A stretch of 64,000 nt of DNA from Branchiostoma floridae. Taxonomy: Eukaryota; Chordata; Leptocardii; Amphioxiformes; Branchiostomatidae. Below the pieces are notes generated by a model, which saw only the letters and a program-made list of their open reading frames with translations, made no database searches and had not been told where the DNA came from. Numbering within the stretch: the stretch's first letter is position 1; each line of letters opens with the position of its first letter. A program made the translations under genes and the position numbers. Below are positions 17,601 through 26,337 of the stretch, one piece after another. The stretch is taken from NCBI RefSeq assembly GCF_000003815.2, contig NC_049987.1, forward strand, positions 20,702,072 through 20,766,071. Direction: 5' to 3'.

Positions 17601-20600
17601 GTGTACCTTATACCCCCTTTCAAATAGGACGGCGCTCTCACCCCACTCACTCTGCTACCAAAAATTTGACAGAAAGCTCAACGAATTGTATAGAAAAGAA
17701 ACAATTTTTTTTACATTTTGTGTGTTTTGTTGTCTTCTCGGTCACACTTTTACATTTTGTATGATATACCCATATAAAAGCGAAGACACATATTTTATTT
17801 AGGTCAAAGTGAGAGTGCAGCGCGATCACCGTCTAGTTGAAAGGGGGCCTTAACAACAAGGTCTGAAATTAAACATGGTCAACAATTGAACAATGATGAA
17901 AGCCCAAGCTGACCTGGACAGGGCTGATGGTTCTCCAGACTGCGTATCTGCACCATGAAGTTGTGAGGTCCGTAGCACTTCCCCCGGGTGTACAGTTGGG
18001 CCATCACAGTGGCATGGTTGGCCGTCTTACCCACTGAGGAAAACATGTTAACATTATGTAACAGTTATCACTTCTGATGATATTGCAAGTCTAAAACAGT
18101 GAGTGATAGCTTCAATATTCAAGATTTTTATAGTATGGAGAATAAACTAACGTTGATGCTTTTTATTCCACTTAGTGCATGTGGAAATCAAACAACCAGA
18201 CAAAACATGTAGACTTTTACATATCAAGCTGAACTGATACAAGCTTTTATAATAATGGCAAGGCATACACCAACAGTTGTGAAAAATGTACATTCCTTTT
18301 AGAAATAGGCTCATGGCCAAGGGACATTGCAAGGACTTTGGACAAAGAAATTCTAACTCACATCCGCCCGGCCACCACTTGGTTGAAGTGAGAGTAGGAG
18401 AGTTGATGACAAACTCCTGTGTGGAGGGGTCATAGGTCGCCGTGGTCTCCAACCCCCTCACAAATGTGCCTTAATGAAGAGTTGAAAATGCAAAGATTCA
18501 ACAGAGCAGTTCTAGAGAAAACACTGTGTGAGAGACAAACAATCATTACTTCAATTGAAAAACTCATATTCAATTCAATGATAATAATAAACTACTGTGC
18601 AATCCTTCTTTTCTCCCACCTCATGCACTTTCTTCCCTGATTGTGATCTTTTAAGAGCATGATAAGCAATGGTTCCAGAGTACTTTTGGAAAGGAGTTTA
18701 TACATTGTAATTGTAAAGGCCTAAGAGTACACAGAGCAGGTACACACCATGTCCCATCTCTGTCTGTGCATACGCCCCAACGATAGCGACGTCCTGTGCA
18801 AGTTTCAGCCACTTCTTCTTCTGTTCCTCTGTAGCCTGCTGCTCGATGGTGGGGGTGAAGGCTATCCAGTGTAGGGTGATGCCAATTCCCCCACCCAGAG
18901 TTTGTAATGCTGCACTGTAGGTTAGAAAAGTTGTAGATGAGGCTGTCATCATTTGCTATTCACTGAAAGTGCAGTTCCCTCTTATTATTATTCAGCACTT
19001 GACATCTTGGTACATTGTCTACATCATATAAAATCATCTCTACTAATCTCATAAGTAAAGAGGGTTTCTTGACATGCAGTGCTTTGTCACCTGAAGCTTT
19101 TTCTTTTTCTTCCTTTGGTGCCCACGATCCTTATGATCATCATGGCACAGTCTTTATTTAACGTCCTATCCGAGGGACGACCCTAGCCGAAGCCAGGCAC
19201 TCATTTTCACCTGAGTCAAGTGGGGAAAGTCCAAGGGCACAAGGTCGGTGGCACAGTAGGATTCAAACTCAGGACCTCTTGGGCCTGAGCCCAACACGCT
19301 GTCGATTACGCCATGCCGTCTCACTGAAGCTCTACCCCTGAAGCTCTACCATAATGTTAAACAAGGCCCCCAGCTTGCAGCAAATGCAGTCCCTCACACA
19401 GAGCCCAAACAGGGCTTGAACCTCTGCCGTCTGAATCCACAGAACTTGATCCATACATGGCAATGCAATGGGCTGTTTATATGTATGAAGCTTACTTTCT
19501 GTATGTGTCTAGATCCTCCTCTGCAATGTTGAGTTCCTTGACACGTTGTAACATGGTGATGCAACGTTTCAGACCGCTGCTGTACAGCTCTTCCCTGGAC
19601 ATGAAGGTGGGATCATCACTACTGTATGCTGGGTCGCTGATGGCTAGGGATTCTGGGGGGAAAGAAGAACTTAAATTATTACAGGAAAATCACACTTTTC
19701 ACAACATGTGGTGCTCATCACACAATGTTTACAGCTTTATGAGTTGGGCCATGTTGATTTGATTATATGGATGACATCCTCAGGGACCCCCCAAAAGTGG
19801 TGCGAGAGTGCAAATAAAACAAGAAAGCTTTTAAAAAAAGCTGGCCGGGGCGCATTTGGAAGGACTACCTCAAAATTTCATGTTGTGTTCCAGTAAAATG
19901 TGCATCATTATTAAACTAGAAGTTTATATCTAAAATCTATGGGAAGTTGGCTGGAAACCTTTGTTCACTGGTATAATTGGATTTTCCGGCGTACTTTTGT
20001 GGGCGGAATTGTATCCCTTGTGTGCGCTGTGTGCCGGATATAAAAATCGTAAAAGAAACTCCGGTGCGAGACCACAGCCAAAGGCGGGAAGAGGTCCCGG
20101 ATGTGCATTGTCGTTCTTTCTTCGTGACAGAAATTTCACTGTGGAGAACCTCTTAATTGGAATTCCACACGAATCCAGTGATCTTTGATTCTACCAATGG
20201 GATGTTGTGGACTCTTCAGTATGAAGCGTAGAAGTGCATCAGTGCGTCTATTAAAGTGTATCGCACACATGACAGGGTCTGATCTCATTAGGTTCCATTT
20301 GTCTTGTTGTGGTAATGCTTTAGCTTCTTCATAGGTCAGGTCAGGATTCAGGGTCATGAACAATTCTGGCCAGTTTAAATCATTAGCAGACACAGTGACA
20401 AACCATGTTGGTGGTCCAATAGTGTTTATTTTTGCTAGCAAGTTTAGCAGTTGGTCCTTGAAGTAAGCTGCTGTTCCACGTATATTCTTCATAAAAGTGT
20501 ATGATGTGCTTTCAACATGTTGATCAATTTCATGATGCAGATCGCCTGCTGTTAGTGGCTGTGCTATGGATTGTGATCTAACATTACTCTGCTTTTGCAT

Positions 20601-23600
20601 TCTACATACAATGGATATCTGACTGTACAATTTCTTGATTTCATACGAGTTCAAGGCAAAGAAGAGCCATGGGATGTTTTTTCTCCAGCAATCATTGATA
20701 TTGAGCAAACGTGATTGGAAGTACTGTAAGTCTGTTAGTTGTACATCACGCGTCTGTTTGAAGCCATTTTTACCATATGGGTATAACTGTGGAAAACAGT
20801 GTTCCTCAAGATCAGTCTCTTTAAATATGCTTTGTGGTGGTGATGTTTCACGTGGTAGTGATATCACTGGGACATTGTCTGTTACATTCTGCAACAGAGA
20901 TTGTAACTGGACATTTGGATTAATGTAGTTACAGGGAAAAGCTGAGAGTTCTTGGACAGTAGAAGGTGCACTTGAGAAGTCTGGTTCATTGGCGTCTGTG
21001 ATCATTGGATTGAATTCACTTGACTTTTTTACCCAGTTTTCAAAGGTAGCTATGTTCACATGTGAATATAGATGATTATGCGTTACCAGCCATGTAAGAG
21101 CTTCATGCATTTTGGAAAATCGTACAATGTGTTGTGGGTCTGTTCTTTGTGTTTTACTTTCATTTGTCTGACAAGGGTGTACTATTACTAGCCCAGCTGT
21201 ATCTTGGCTATGTGGTAACAGTTGGCAAGTAGTTTCAATGTTGGTAGGGAAACTTATGGCTTGACCTTGTTCACCAAATTGTCCACCTGGTAATACAATT
21301 AACTTGATGAAGGTGTATTTCAAACTGACAAGTCTTGTTTCCATTCTACTGAGTTGTTTCAGGCATGATGGAATGTCACCTGGATCCATATTGTTAGTCC
21401 AAGCATTGGGTATGGGTTTGTCTTTTTCAAGACAAATCAAACACTTTGAACAGAGATGATGTTGACCAGAAATATCATTGACTATTTTGTCTATGACAGC
21501 ATTGTTGCAGTTTCGCACTTGGTCATGAAATAACAATTGTCTACATATGCTACAGTAGTACTTTGGCTGCTGTTTTATATAGCAATGAAATGCAGGAAAG
21601 TCTGATTTGTATTGTTCACTGGTATAGTCTATGCTATGTTCTCTAACATATTTTGTAGCCAATGTTTTTCTCACTCTATCACAGTTTTTCCTCTGTCGTT
21701 GCGTTTTTTCTTGTGAAGATTCTTGTTCAGCTCTTTTTGCTTTGCTAGCTTTGCGTGATGTCCTTTGTTTTGCAAGTCTTTCGGCTTTTTGCTCAGGGGT
21801 CTCATTTGCTTGTTTTGCTTTGTATGATGCTCTTCGTTTTGCAAGTCTATCGTCTTTTTGCTCAGGGGTCTCATTTGCTCGTTTTGCTCTTTCCTGTGCA
21901 AGTCTATCTGCTTTTTGCTCAGTTGTCTCATCTGCCTGTTTTGCTTTGTATGAAGCTCTTCGTTTTGCAAGTCTTTCATCTTTTTGCTCACGGGTCTCAT
22001 TTGCTTGTTTTGCTTTGTATGATGTTCTTCGTTTTGCAAGTCTTTCATCTTTTTCCTCAGGGGTCTCATTTGCTCGTTTTGCTTTATATGATGCTCTTTG
22101 CTGTGCTGCTTTTTGCTCACAGGTCTCATTTGCTTTCTTTGCTTTGTATGATGTTCTTTGTTCTGCAAGACTCTCTGTCTTCTGTTGATAGGTTTGTTTT
22201 TCTTGTTTGTCCTTGCATATTGCGCTTTGGATTGCAAGACCTTGCACTTTTTTATCATTTAAATTTGATGCTGCATTTGGTGACATTACTAATTGATTCA
22301 AGAGGCCTTCATTCCTGTTCTCTGGCATAGCACTTGGATGTTTGCTTGTGGTGCATGGCACAATGTTTTTCCCAGTACTTTGGTTACAATGTGGTGCAAA
22401 TGGAAATGCTGTGTTTGGTTGTTGTAGGTTCTCTTTCGTAGATACAAACTCTGGTTTAACCAAGGTGTATGTGTGTTGTTGTTGAACTTGAAAGCAGTTT
22501 TCTGACTCAATCATAGAAGAAACATTGCTAGTCAGATTGATAATGTGTATACCAGTAGGTTCAACTGATAAGAAAACATTTTCTGCTTGTACTGGGACAA
22601 CCTCAAAATTGCATGTTGTGTTCCAGTTAAGTTGTTGCAAGAATGAAACTAGATTGCTGTTTGAACTGTGCATGCTTAAAGTAGAAGTGCCATGGCTATC
22701 TGGCAATGCTGTTATGGGACTTCTGGCATGTGAGTCATAAACAAAATACTTGTTATCAGCGTGCAACAATGCTACTGTTGAACCAGTTATTCCATGTGCT
22801 GTTATGAAAAGACAAGTGTTGGATTCAGCAAATGCTGCTTCTAGGGCTTTCTTTAAGGTGTAATAAGGATAGACTGCTTCTGTGGCAAATATGTCTCCAG
22901 TGTAAGACTCTTTTATTGATACACGTACAGTATTGTTGTAAAGTTGCAAATAGTCTGGAATATCATCAACGGAGAGGAACTCCACACCAGATCTTAGTGA
23001 TGGTTTTATGTAGGTGTATAGTGCATCTCCTTGAAAAAGTACACCATCAAGGTCTGTACTTGTCCAGGTAATTGCTTGTCTGCAAGTACTGTGGTTAACA
23101 ACTGCCATTAAAGCATTTGCAGTGCATTGTTTGCCTCTATTATCTCCACTGAAAATGATGTCACCTTGGTGGTATTTTCCCGATAAAATAGATTCACACA
23201 TTGTTCACAATATATGTGTTCTTTGCTTGACTTTATTTGCACAATGCACAGTGCTCAGTGGCACGATTGAGTCTGGTGTGTGCAAAATGCACAGTGCTCA
23301 ATGGCACGATTGGTCTGGTGTGTGCAAAATGCACAGTGCTCAATGGCACGATTGGTCTGGTGTGTGCAAAATGCACAGTGCTCAATGGCACGATAGGTCT
23401 GGTGTGTGCAAAATGCACAGTGCTCAATGGCACGATAGGTCTGGTGTGTGCAAAATGCACAGTGCTCAGTGGCACAATTGGTCTGGTGTGTGCAAAATGC
23501 AGTGCTCAGTGGCACGATTGAGTCTGGTATGTGCAAAATGCACAGTGATCAATGATCTGTTAATAGGTCTCAAGGTCTAATTTGGTTGGATCAAGGACTC

Positions 23601-25643
23601 TCTTTCAAACCTCTTTGGTTGGATGCAAAATGTAATGCGTAGATTTCAGCAGAAGAAGTATAAATGTGTACTGTGTAAAATCTTATTGAGTACAGACTTT
23701 TGCTAGCTGTAAGTTTCTGTATATTACTGTGTCACTTGTATATATAGCAGAGAACAGTCTAAGGCGTCACTGAAACAGAAAGAAAATATTGTCTTGATCA
23801 CATAACATCTTACTAGTACCAACAAAAAGCAAAATCTACAAAAGTTCAGGTGTGACATCTTGCCAACTGCTTTGCTGGATTGTTAACAGTTAGCTACAAT
23901 NNNNNNNNNNNNNNNNNNNNNNNNNNNNNNNNNNNNNNNNNNNNNNNNNNNNNNNNNNNNNNNNNNNNNNNNNNNNNNNNNNNNNNNNNNNNNNNNNNNN
24001 CAAAATGCCCTGCATAATGCCTCGCATCGGCTCAAGCACAGTGCACCATTAAACTATCTAAATTCTCGTCAATCCCCACACACTGGTTTTACTAAAAAAA
24101 CTATATACCGTTCCTTGGAAATATGTTTCAATGTGTCCGAATTCATGATCACTATCTTTTCAAATTGTACGTTACTCTTACGATCGAAAATGTCCTGCAG
24201 GACCTCCTACAGCTGCATATATAGACGCACGCCCCCCTCCCACCCGCACGTAAACTGTTCCAATCGTTGCACAATAAACTTGACTGTATACCCTCCACAA
24301 AATCTTTCGTCAAATGTCGTGCTCATTTTACTCACATGACACTACGCCTTAGAATGTAATGTTATATTTTAATACATCCGAATTCCAGAAAGATAACTTT
24401 ACAAACTGTACCAATTTCTGTACGATAAAAATCTCACCTCCTCCGCACCGTCAACGCCCGTGAGGGTATTTACCGGAATAACCCGAAATGACCCGGAATA
24501 ACCCGGAATAACCGTAATATTTCTTGTTCCCATGGCCATATATACATTATTTTATGCCAAAATATTGCATTCTGCGATCTTAACTTATCAAAGCACACTG
24601 TATTTCGGTAGCTTTCATCCTTTATTAAGGTTATTCCGGGTTATTCCGGGTTATTCCGGGTTATTCCGCTAAATACCCGGACCCGTCAACGCTATCGCAA
24701 AATGAACCGTGCGATTTAACGACAACTCCTCAAATGTTACATGACCAGTGTTTTACTGCAAATCAAGAAACATTTTCCTTTCCTAGACTTTGCTAATGAG
24801 CGCTGCAATGTTTTCTGTACGAGTAGAGGTCATGGATAAACAGTATTCTTACAACGTTTATTTGAAGGGCTAAGAAGGGCTGAGAATTGTCGTAAAAACG
24901 CACGGTACATTGCGTTTATTTGAAGGGCTGAGAAGGGCTGAGAATTGTCGTAAAAACGCACGGTACATTTTGCGACCATAGCAGACCCATCCAAGGACGA
25001 ACCATTAAACCGGGGACAAAGCCGGGCGCCTGCGGCGCCCCGGCAAAAAATAAAAAGTTACCTTGAGTATGAAATCTAAGCAGTCAGAAAGGTTGAACTC
25101 AGACTAAATGAAACACACGGAGTGAAGTATACCAAAGAATATATTTTCATGAGGAGAGATTCCATAGAGTAACAACTCCTACCAAACCGAAGATGCCTAC
25201 TCTAGTCTTCTCTACTCAACCGTAAGGACGTTGACCCTAGAACCTATATAACCTTTGAGCTTTAATATTCGTAACAATCGACCTTGATTATGAGTAAAAA
25301 TTACTCGGTAAAAAGATTCCTCAATTTGCAAAGTAGAGAAAAGCAGATTGCGTTATGTTTGATTCTTTACTACTCAGCAAGTTTCTTGGGAAAAAAAAAA
25401 AAGTTTCACAATTTCAGGTAAGGAAACGCCTACGTTACTGAGAGCTGAGAGAGGTTTGTAACTTTTGAGCCTAAGTTAAACCTGTTTAAAAACGCTGAAG
25501 AAAATATGACAGTCTTTCCTACCGATGTACCGCCTTCTTCTCACTTTTTCTGCCCCGCCATAAAGAAGGTTGGTGAGTTCCTGGGTGTTAAAACTGGCAT
25601 TTTGTCTCTCCTTCGCCAAGTCTGGATTCACCTGTCCTGCCAT
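11616..25643 (-). CDS. ACOX1: Peroxisomal acyl-coenzyme A oxidase (ACOX1 type), complete, 13 coding exons
   Basis: Coding exons, 5' to 3' on the minus strand: 25643-25523, 19652-19496, 18914-18748, 18469-18362, 18033-17914, 17430-17145, 16594-16432, 15184-14994, 14583-14428, 13147-13042, 12639-12493, 12206-12000, 11678-11616. They sum to 1,992 bases (663 aa plus TGA), and every intron phase matches. Length and order match vertebrate ACOX1 (about 660 aa). Landmarks are NPDLAKER at the N-terminus, [11 protein letters not shown] in the acyl-CoA dehydrogenase fold, [15 protein letters not shown] and [10 protein letters not shown] in the middle domain, [17 protein letters not shown], and EGEN with catalytic Glu426. 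The C-terminus is AKL, a type-1 peroxisome signal. The enzyme oxidises very-long and straight-chain acyl-CoA to trans-2-enoyl-CoA, passing electrons to oxygen as H2O2. The first intron is 5.9 kb and carries the Helitron. Residues just before EGEN are unusual (see findings). Confidence 0.96.
11880..11966 (-). repeat. Decayed copy of the 3' end of ACOX1 exon 12 and its donor
   Basis: Plus-strand 11889-11966 repeats 12000-12067 with substitutions: CTCAGACCTGTTGGG, GACTTCTCGGCCCACTC and TTTGTACACTCTG each match the true exon end. It lies downstream of the true donor in transcription direction and is the donor-side counterpart of the acceptor-side copies in the other genes. Confidence 0.7.
13440..13640 (-). 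mobile_element. Probable 3' end of a retroelement in ACOX1 intron 9
   Basis: On the minus strand a GC-rich segment (GGGAGGGCAGCCTTCAAAGG) is followed by AT-rich tail words (AATAAAGAACTAAAGAAATA). This is the composition of a non-LTR retrotransposon or SINE 3' end in antisense to the plus strand. There is no coding part and no clear target duplication, so this is an inference. Confidence 0.3.
14735..14975. mobile_element. Foldback element, dispersed family (copy 1)
   Basis: It begins TGATGAAGGTTAGACATCCA and contains inverted segments of the type ATATGATTTTGGAAA / TTTCCAAAATCATAT and CAAGCAACTGG / GCTTGAGTAACTG. The same words occur at 29584-29710, 56771-56932, 59229-59637, 60053-60165 and 62127-62275. 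Confidence 0.6.
14994..15184 (-). CDS. ACOX1: ACOX1 exon 8 with catalytic glutamate and altered upstream segment
   Basis: This exon encodes residues 375-437: [36 protein letters not shown], a Gly/Ala-rich stretch [11 protein letters not shown], then [13 protein letters not shown]. The glutamate of EGEN (residue 426) is the general base equivalent to the one known in mammalian ACOX. The eleven residues before it, which in the family normally read like an aromatic/Asn/Thr/Pro-rich segment ending CTF or CTY, are here replaced by small residues, while length and flanks stay aligned. Confidence 0.9.
15915..16420. repeat. GATT/GATG-type simple repeats in ACOX1 intron 7
   Basis: Runs of TTGA/GATT units lie at about 15926-15965 and 16370-16412 and a (GATG)n run at about 16260-16288. 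The pieces between repeat the words around 'caggccttat..ctgccag..aca..acatgtc', which match the donor end of ACOX1 exon 7 (16421-16450). Earlier partial copies of that exon edge therefore lie at about 15968-15994, 16112-16146 and 16288-16322. Confidence 0.6.
16703..16999. mobile_element. Inverted-repeat element with CAGGGCTCGAAAT ends, copy 1
   Basis: The element spans 16708-16994 (287 bp) with ends CAGGGCTCGAAAT and ATTTCAAGCCCTG. AAATC flanks both sides (16703-16707 and 16995-16999), a 5-bp target duplication. The interior is rich in GGGTGCACC words. A second copy in opposite orientation, with its own 5-bp duplication, lies at 39359-39683. It is non-autonomous. Confidence 0.8.
19150..19321 (-). 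mobile_element. tRNA-derived SINE, diverged copy
   Basis: This has the same body as the element at 2075-2363 (GTGCCCTTGGA, GGTGAAAATGAGTGCC, GATAGGACGTTAAAT on the minus strand). A-box remnant TGGCGTAATCG is the complement of 19303-19313 and a B-box remnant GAGTTTGAATCCT lies near 19258-19270. It lies in ACOX1 intron 2. Confidence 0.7.
20136..23201 (-). CDS. Truncated Helitron-type element protein with N-terminal cysteine-protease-like domain
   Basis: A 1,021-codon frame inside ACOX1 intron 1. Residues 1-170 resemble a papain-like deubiquitinase fold ([14 protein letters not shown] with Cys26, VYDSHAR with Asp156 and His158). Residues of about 340-490 are a basic, repetitive linker in which a unit like [20 protein letters not shown] recurs six or seven times. 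A Cys/His-rich zinc-binding part follows ([21 protein letters not shown]), then the DUF6570-like [20 protein letters not shown], then the start of the Helitron Rep region ([19 protein letters not shown]). The frame stops at RGSPQ, exactly where Helitron Rep proteins continue with the HUH catalytic motif (RGSPHxH). The helicase half is absent downstream. It is therefore a 3'-truncated, inactive copy. The domain naming is from motif recognition only. Confidence 0.8.
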   Translation of the reverse strand: MCESILSGKYHQGDIIFSGDNRGKQCTANALMAVVNHSTCRQAITWTSTDLDGVLFQGDALYTYIKPSLRSGVEFLSVDDIPDYLQLYNNTVRVSIKESYTGDIFATEAVYPYYTLKKALEAAFAESNTCLFITAHGITGSTVALLHADNKYFVYDSHARSPITALPDSHGTSTLSMHSSNSNLVSFLQQLNWNTTCNFEVVPVQAENVFLSVEPTGIHIINLTSNVSSMIESENCFQVQQQHTYTLVKPEFVSTKENLQQPNTAFPFAPHCNQSTGKNIVPCTTSKHPSAMPENRNEGLLNQLVMSPNAASNLNDKKVQGLAIQSAICKDKQEKQTYQQKTESLAEQRTSYKAKKANETCEQKAAQQRASYKAKRANETPEEKDERLAKRRTSYKAKQANETREQKDERLAKRRASYKAKQADETTEQKADRLAQERAKRANETPEQKDDRLAKRRASYKAKQANETPEQKAERLAKQRTSRKASKAKRAEQESSQEKTQRQRKNCDRVRKTLATKYVREHSIDYTSEQYKSDFPAFHCYIKQQPKYYCSICRQLLFHDQVRNCNNAVIDKIVNDISGQHHLCSKCLICLEKDKPIPNAWTNNMDPGDIPSCLKQLSRMETRLVSLKYTFIKLIVLPGGQFGEQGQAISFPTNIETTCQLLPHSQDTAGLVIVHPCQTNESKTQRTDPQHIVRFSKMHEALTWLVTHNHLYSHVNIATFENWVKKSSEFNPMITDANEPDFSSAPSTVQELSAFPCNYINPNVQLQSLLQNVTDNVPVISLPRETSPPQSIFKETDLEEHCFPQLYPYGKNGFKQTRDVQLTDLQYFQSRLLNINDCWRKNIPWLFFALNSYEIKKLYSQISIVCRMQKQSNVRSQSIAQPLTAGDLHHEIDQHVESTSYTFMKNIRGTAAYFKDQLLNLLAKINTIGPPTWFVTVSANDLNWPELFMTLNPDLTYEEAKALPQQDKWNLMRSDPVMCAIHFNRRTDALLRFILKSPQHPIGRIKDHWIRVEFQLRGSPQ
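23233..23545. repeat. 42-bp minisatellite, about seven units
   Basis: The unit is tgcaaaatgcacagtgctca plus about 22 more bases, and it recurs every 42 bp with few changes, each unit ending TGGTGTG. Because 42 is a multiple of three, frames stay open on both strands, which produces artefactual ORFs of 80-150 codons. It lies immediately upstream of the Helitron frame and could be part of that element. Confidence 0.85.
23901..24000. other. Assembly gap (100 N)
   Basis: One hundred consecutive N mark a scaffold gap of conventional size within ACOX1 intron 1. The true distance is unknown. No exon of ACOX1 is missing, since exons 1 and 2 join in phase across it. Confidence 1.
24448..24692. mobile_element. 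225-bp inverted-repeat element with 10-bp target duplication
   Basis: The direct repeat CCGTCAACGC flanks the element at 24448-24457 and 24683-24692. Inside, the ends carry GGGTATTTA.CGGAATAACC and its complement, each extended by three or four copies of a CCGGAATAAC-type decamer, with about 110 AT-rich bases between. A 9-10-bp duplication is typical of Mutator-like elements. No transposase is present. Confidence 0.75.
24856..24970. repeat. Tandem duplication of about 56 bp
   Basis: Two adjacent copies of a segment running from CGTTTATTTGAAGGGCT to CGCACGGTACATT (first from about 24858, second from about 24913) differ at only one or two bases. They are therefore recent. They lie in ACOX1 intron 1 between the N gap and exon 1. 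Confidence 0.85.
25523..25643 (-). CDS. ACOX1: ACOX1 first coding exon
   Basis: Forty codons from the ATG complementary to 25643-25641: [20 protein letters not shown], then a segment ending VRRRRYI, before a GTAGGA donor in phase 1 that joins exon 2 (19652) to give IESLAISDP. This exon is separated from the rest of the gene by the Helitron, the gap and small repeats. It is easy to miss, but the NPDL..ER..SFN pattern and basic RRR match the ACOX1 N-terminus. Confidence 0.93.
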
Positions 25644-26013
25644 TTCTCTCTTGTTTTAGTAGGGCAAAGGTGAACGGACTGTAGCACTATCATGTAACGT
25701 TAGAGAGAGCAGAGTATTTATTTACCTAGGTAGAAACTGTACTATCCGTTCTCAATCAAAGTTAGTTAATCACATTTAATACTTTTAATATATAATAGAA
25801 TATATTTATGTGCAATTTTTTTTTCTATTCTATGTATTTATATGAGATTGACAGAAATACACCGCCTATTCTGTAATGAACTAATCCAATGACCCAACCC
25901 AGGTCAGTCAGCATTCAAGATGGCGGAAAAATCGTAGGCTGGAAAATTTTCTGATGTTTCTCCTACAACTATTCTGTTTTAACGGACAAAACAACGACTT
26001 TTAAGGATAGAAA
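25644..26013. promoter_or_regulatory. Divergent promoter shared by ACOX1 (-) and ZZEF1 (+)
   Basis: Only 370 bp separate the two start codons, which face away from each other. The interval contains CCAAT in AATCCAATGACCC (about 25884), a YY1-like CAAGATGGCGGA (25916-25927), typical of TATA-less start sites, and TGACCC-N5-AGGTCA (25890-25906), a pair of nuclear-receptor-type half sites in everted arrangement. There is no clear TATA box at a suitable position. Function is inferred from arrangement and motifs only. Confidence 0.6.
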
Positions 26014-26337
26014 ATGGGAAACAACGTCAGCCAAAGCGACAGCGACGACGACTTTCTCTCGGACGAGCCCTCTGATGGCGAGGAGGCGCACGATCCGGCC
26101 CAAACCAGGGGCGGGAAGAAGAGTTTCGATCTGGACTTGCTGTTCGATCACGGGAAGCTTCGCGATGCCGCCTCGAAGATCAAGGACGGGCTGCCGGAGA
26201 ACGTTCTTCAGCAGCACCAGGGGCACCTCATCCGCTGGCTGGAGGACAGGAGCGCGAGGAACGAGGAGACCGTGTCGCTGTCTCAGTTCTGTGACGTGCT
26301 GATGAACCGGGGAGTGGGCAGGGAGGAGAGCGAACAG
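26014..26337 (+). CDS. ZZEF1: ZZEF1 exon 1, N-terminus
   Basis: The ATG at 26014 opens MGNNVSQSDSDDDFLSDEPS. MGN..S is a good N-myristoylation signal and matches the MGN start of vertebrate ZZEF1. It is followed by an acidic stretch and by the conserved block HQGHLIRWLEDRSARNEETV that precedes the EF-hand. The exon ends in phase 0 at a GTCGGG donor. The ATG lies 370 bp from that of ACOX1. Confidence 0.95.

Noticed and set aside
21631..22330. Cys/Leu-rich frames of about 190 codons opposite the Helitron frame
   Set aside because: They mirror the Lys/Glu/Ala repeat region of the real minus-strand frame and have no independent support.
23122..23580. Frames of 80-150 codons on both strands of the 42-bp minisatellite
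   Set aside because: The unit is a multiple of three without stops; repeat artefact.
25013..25050. GC-rich hairpin GGGCGCCTGCGGCGCCC as a terminator or RNA element
   Set aside because: It lies in ACOX1 intron 1 without other signals; short GC palindromes of this kind are common repeat ends.
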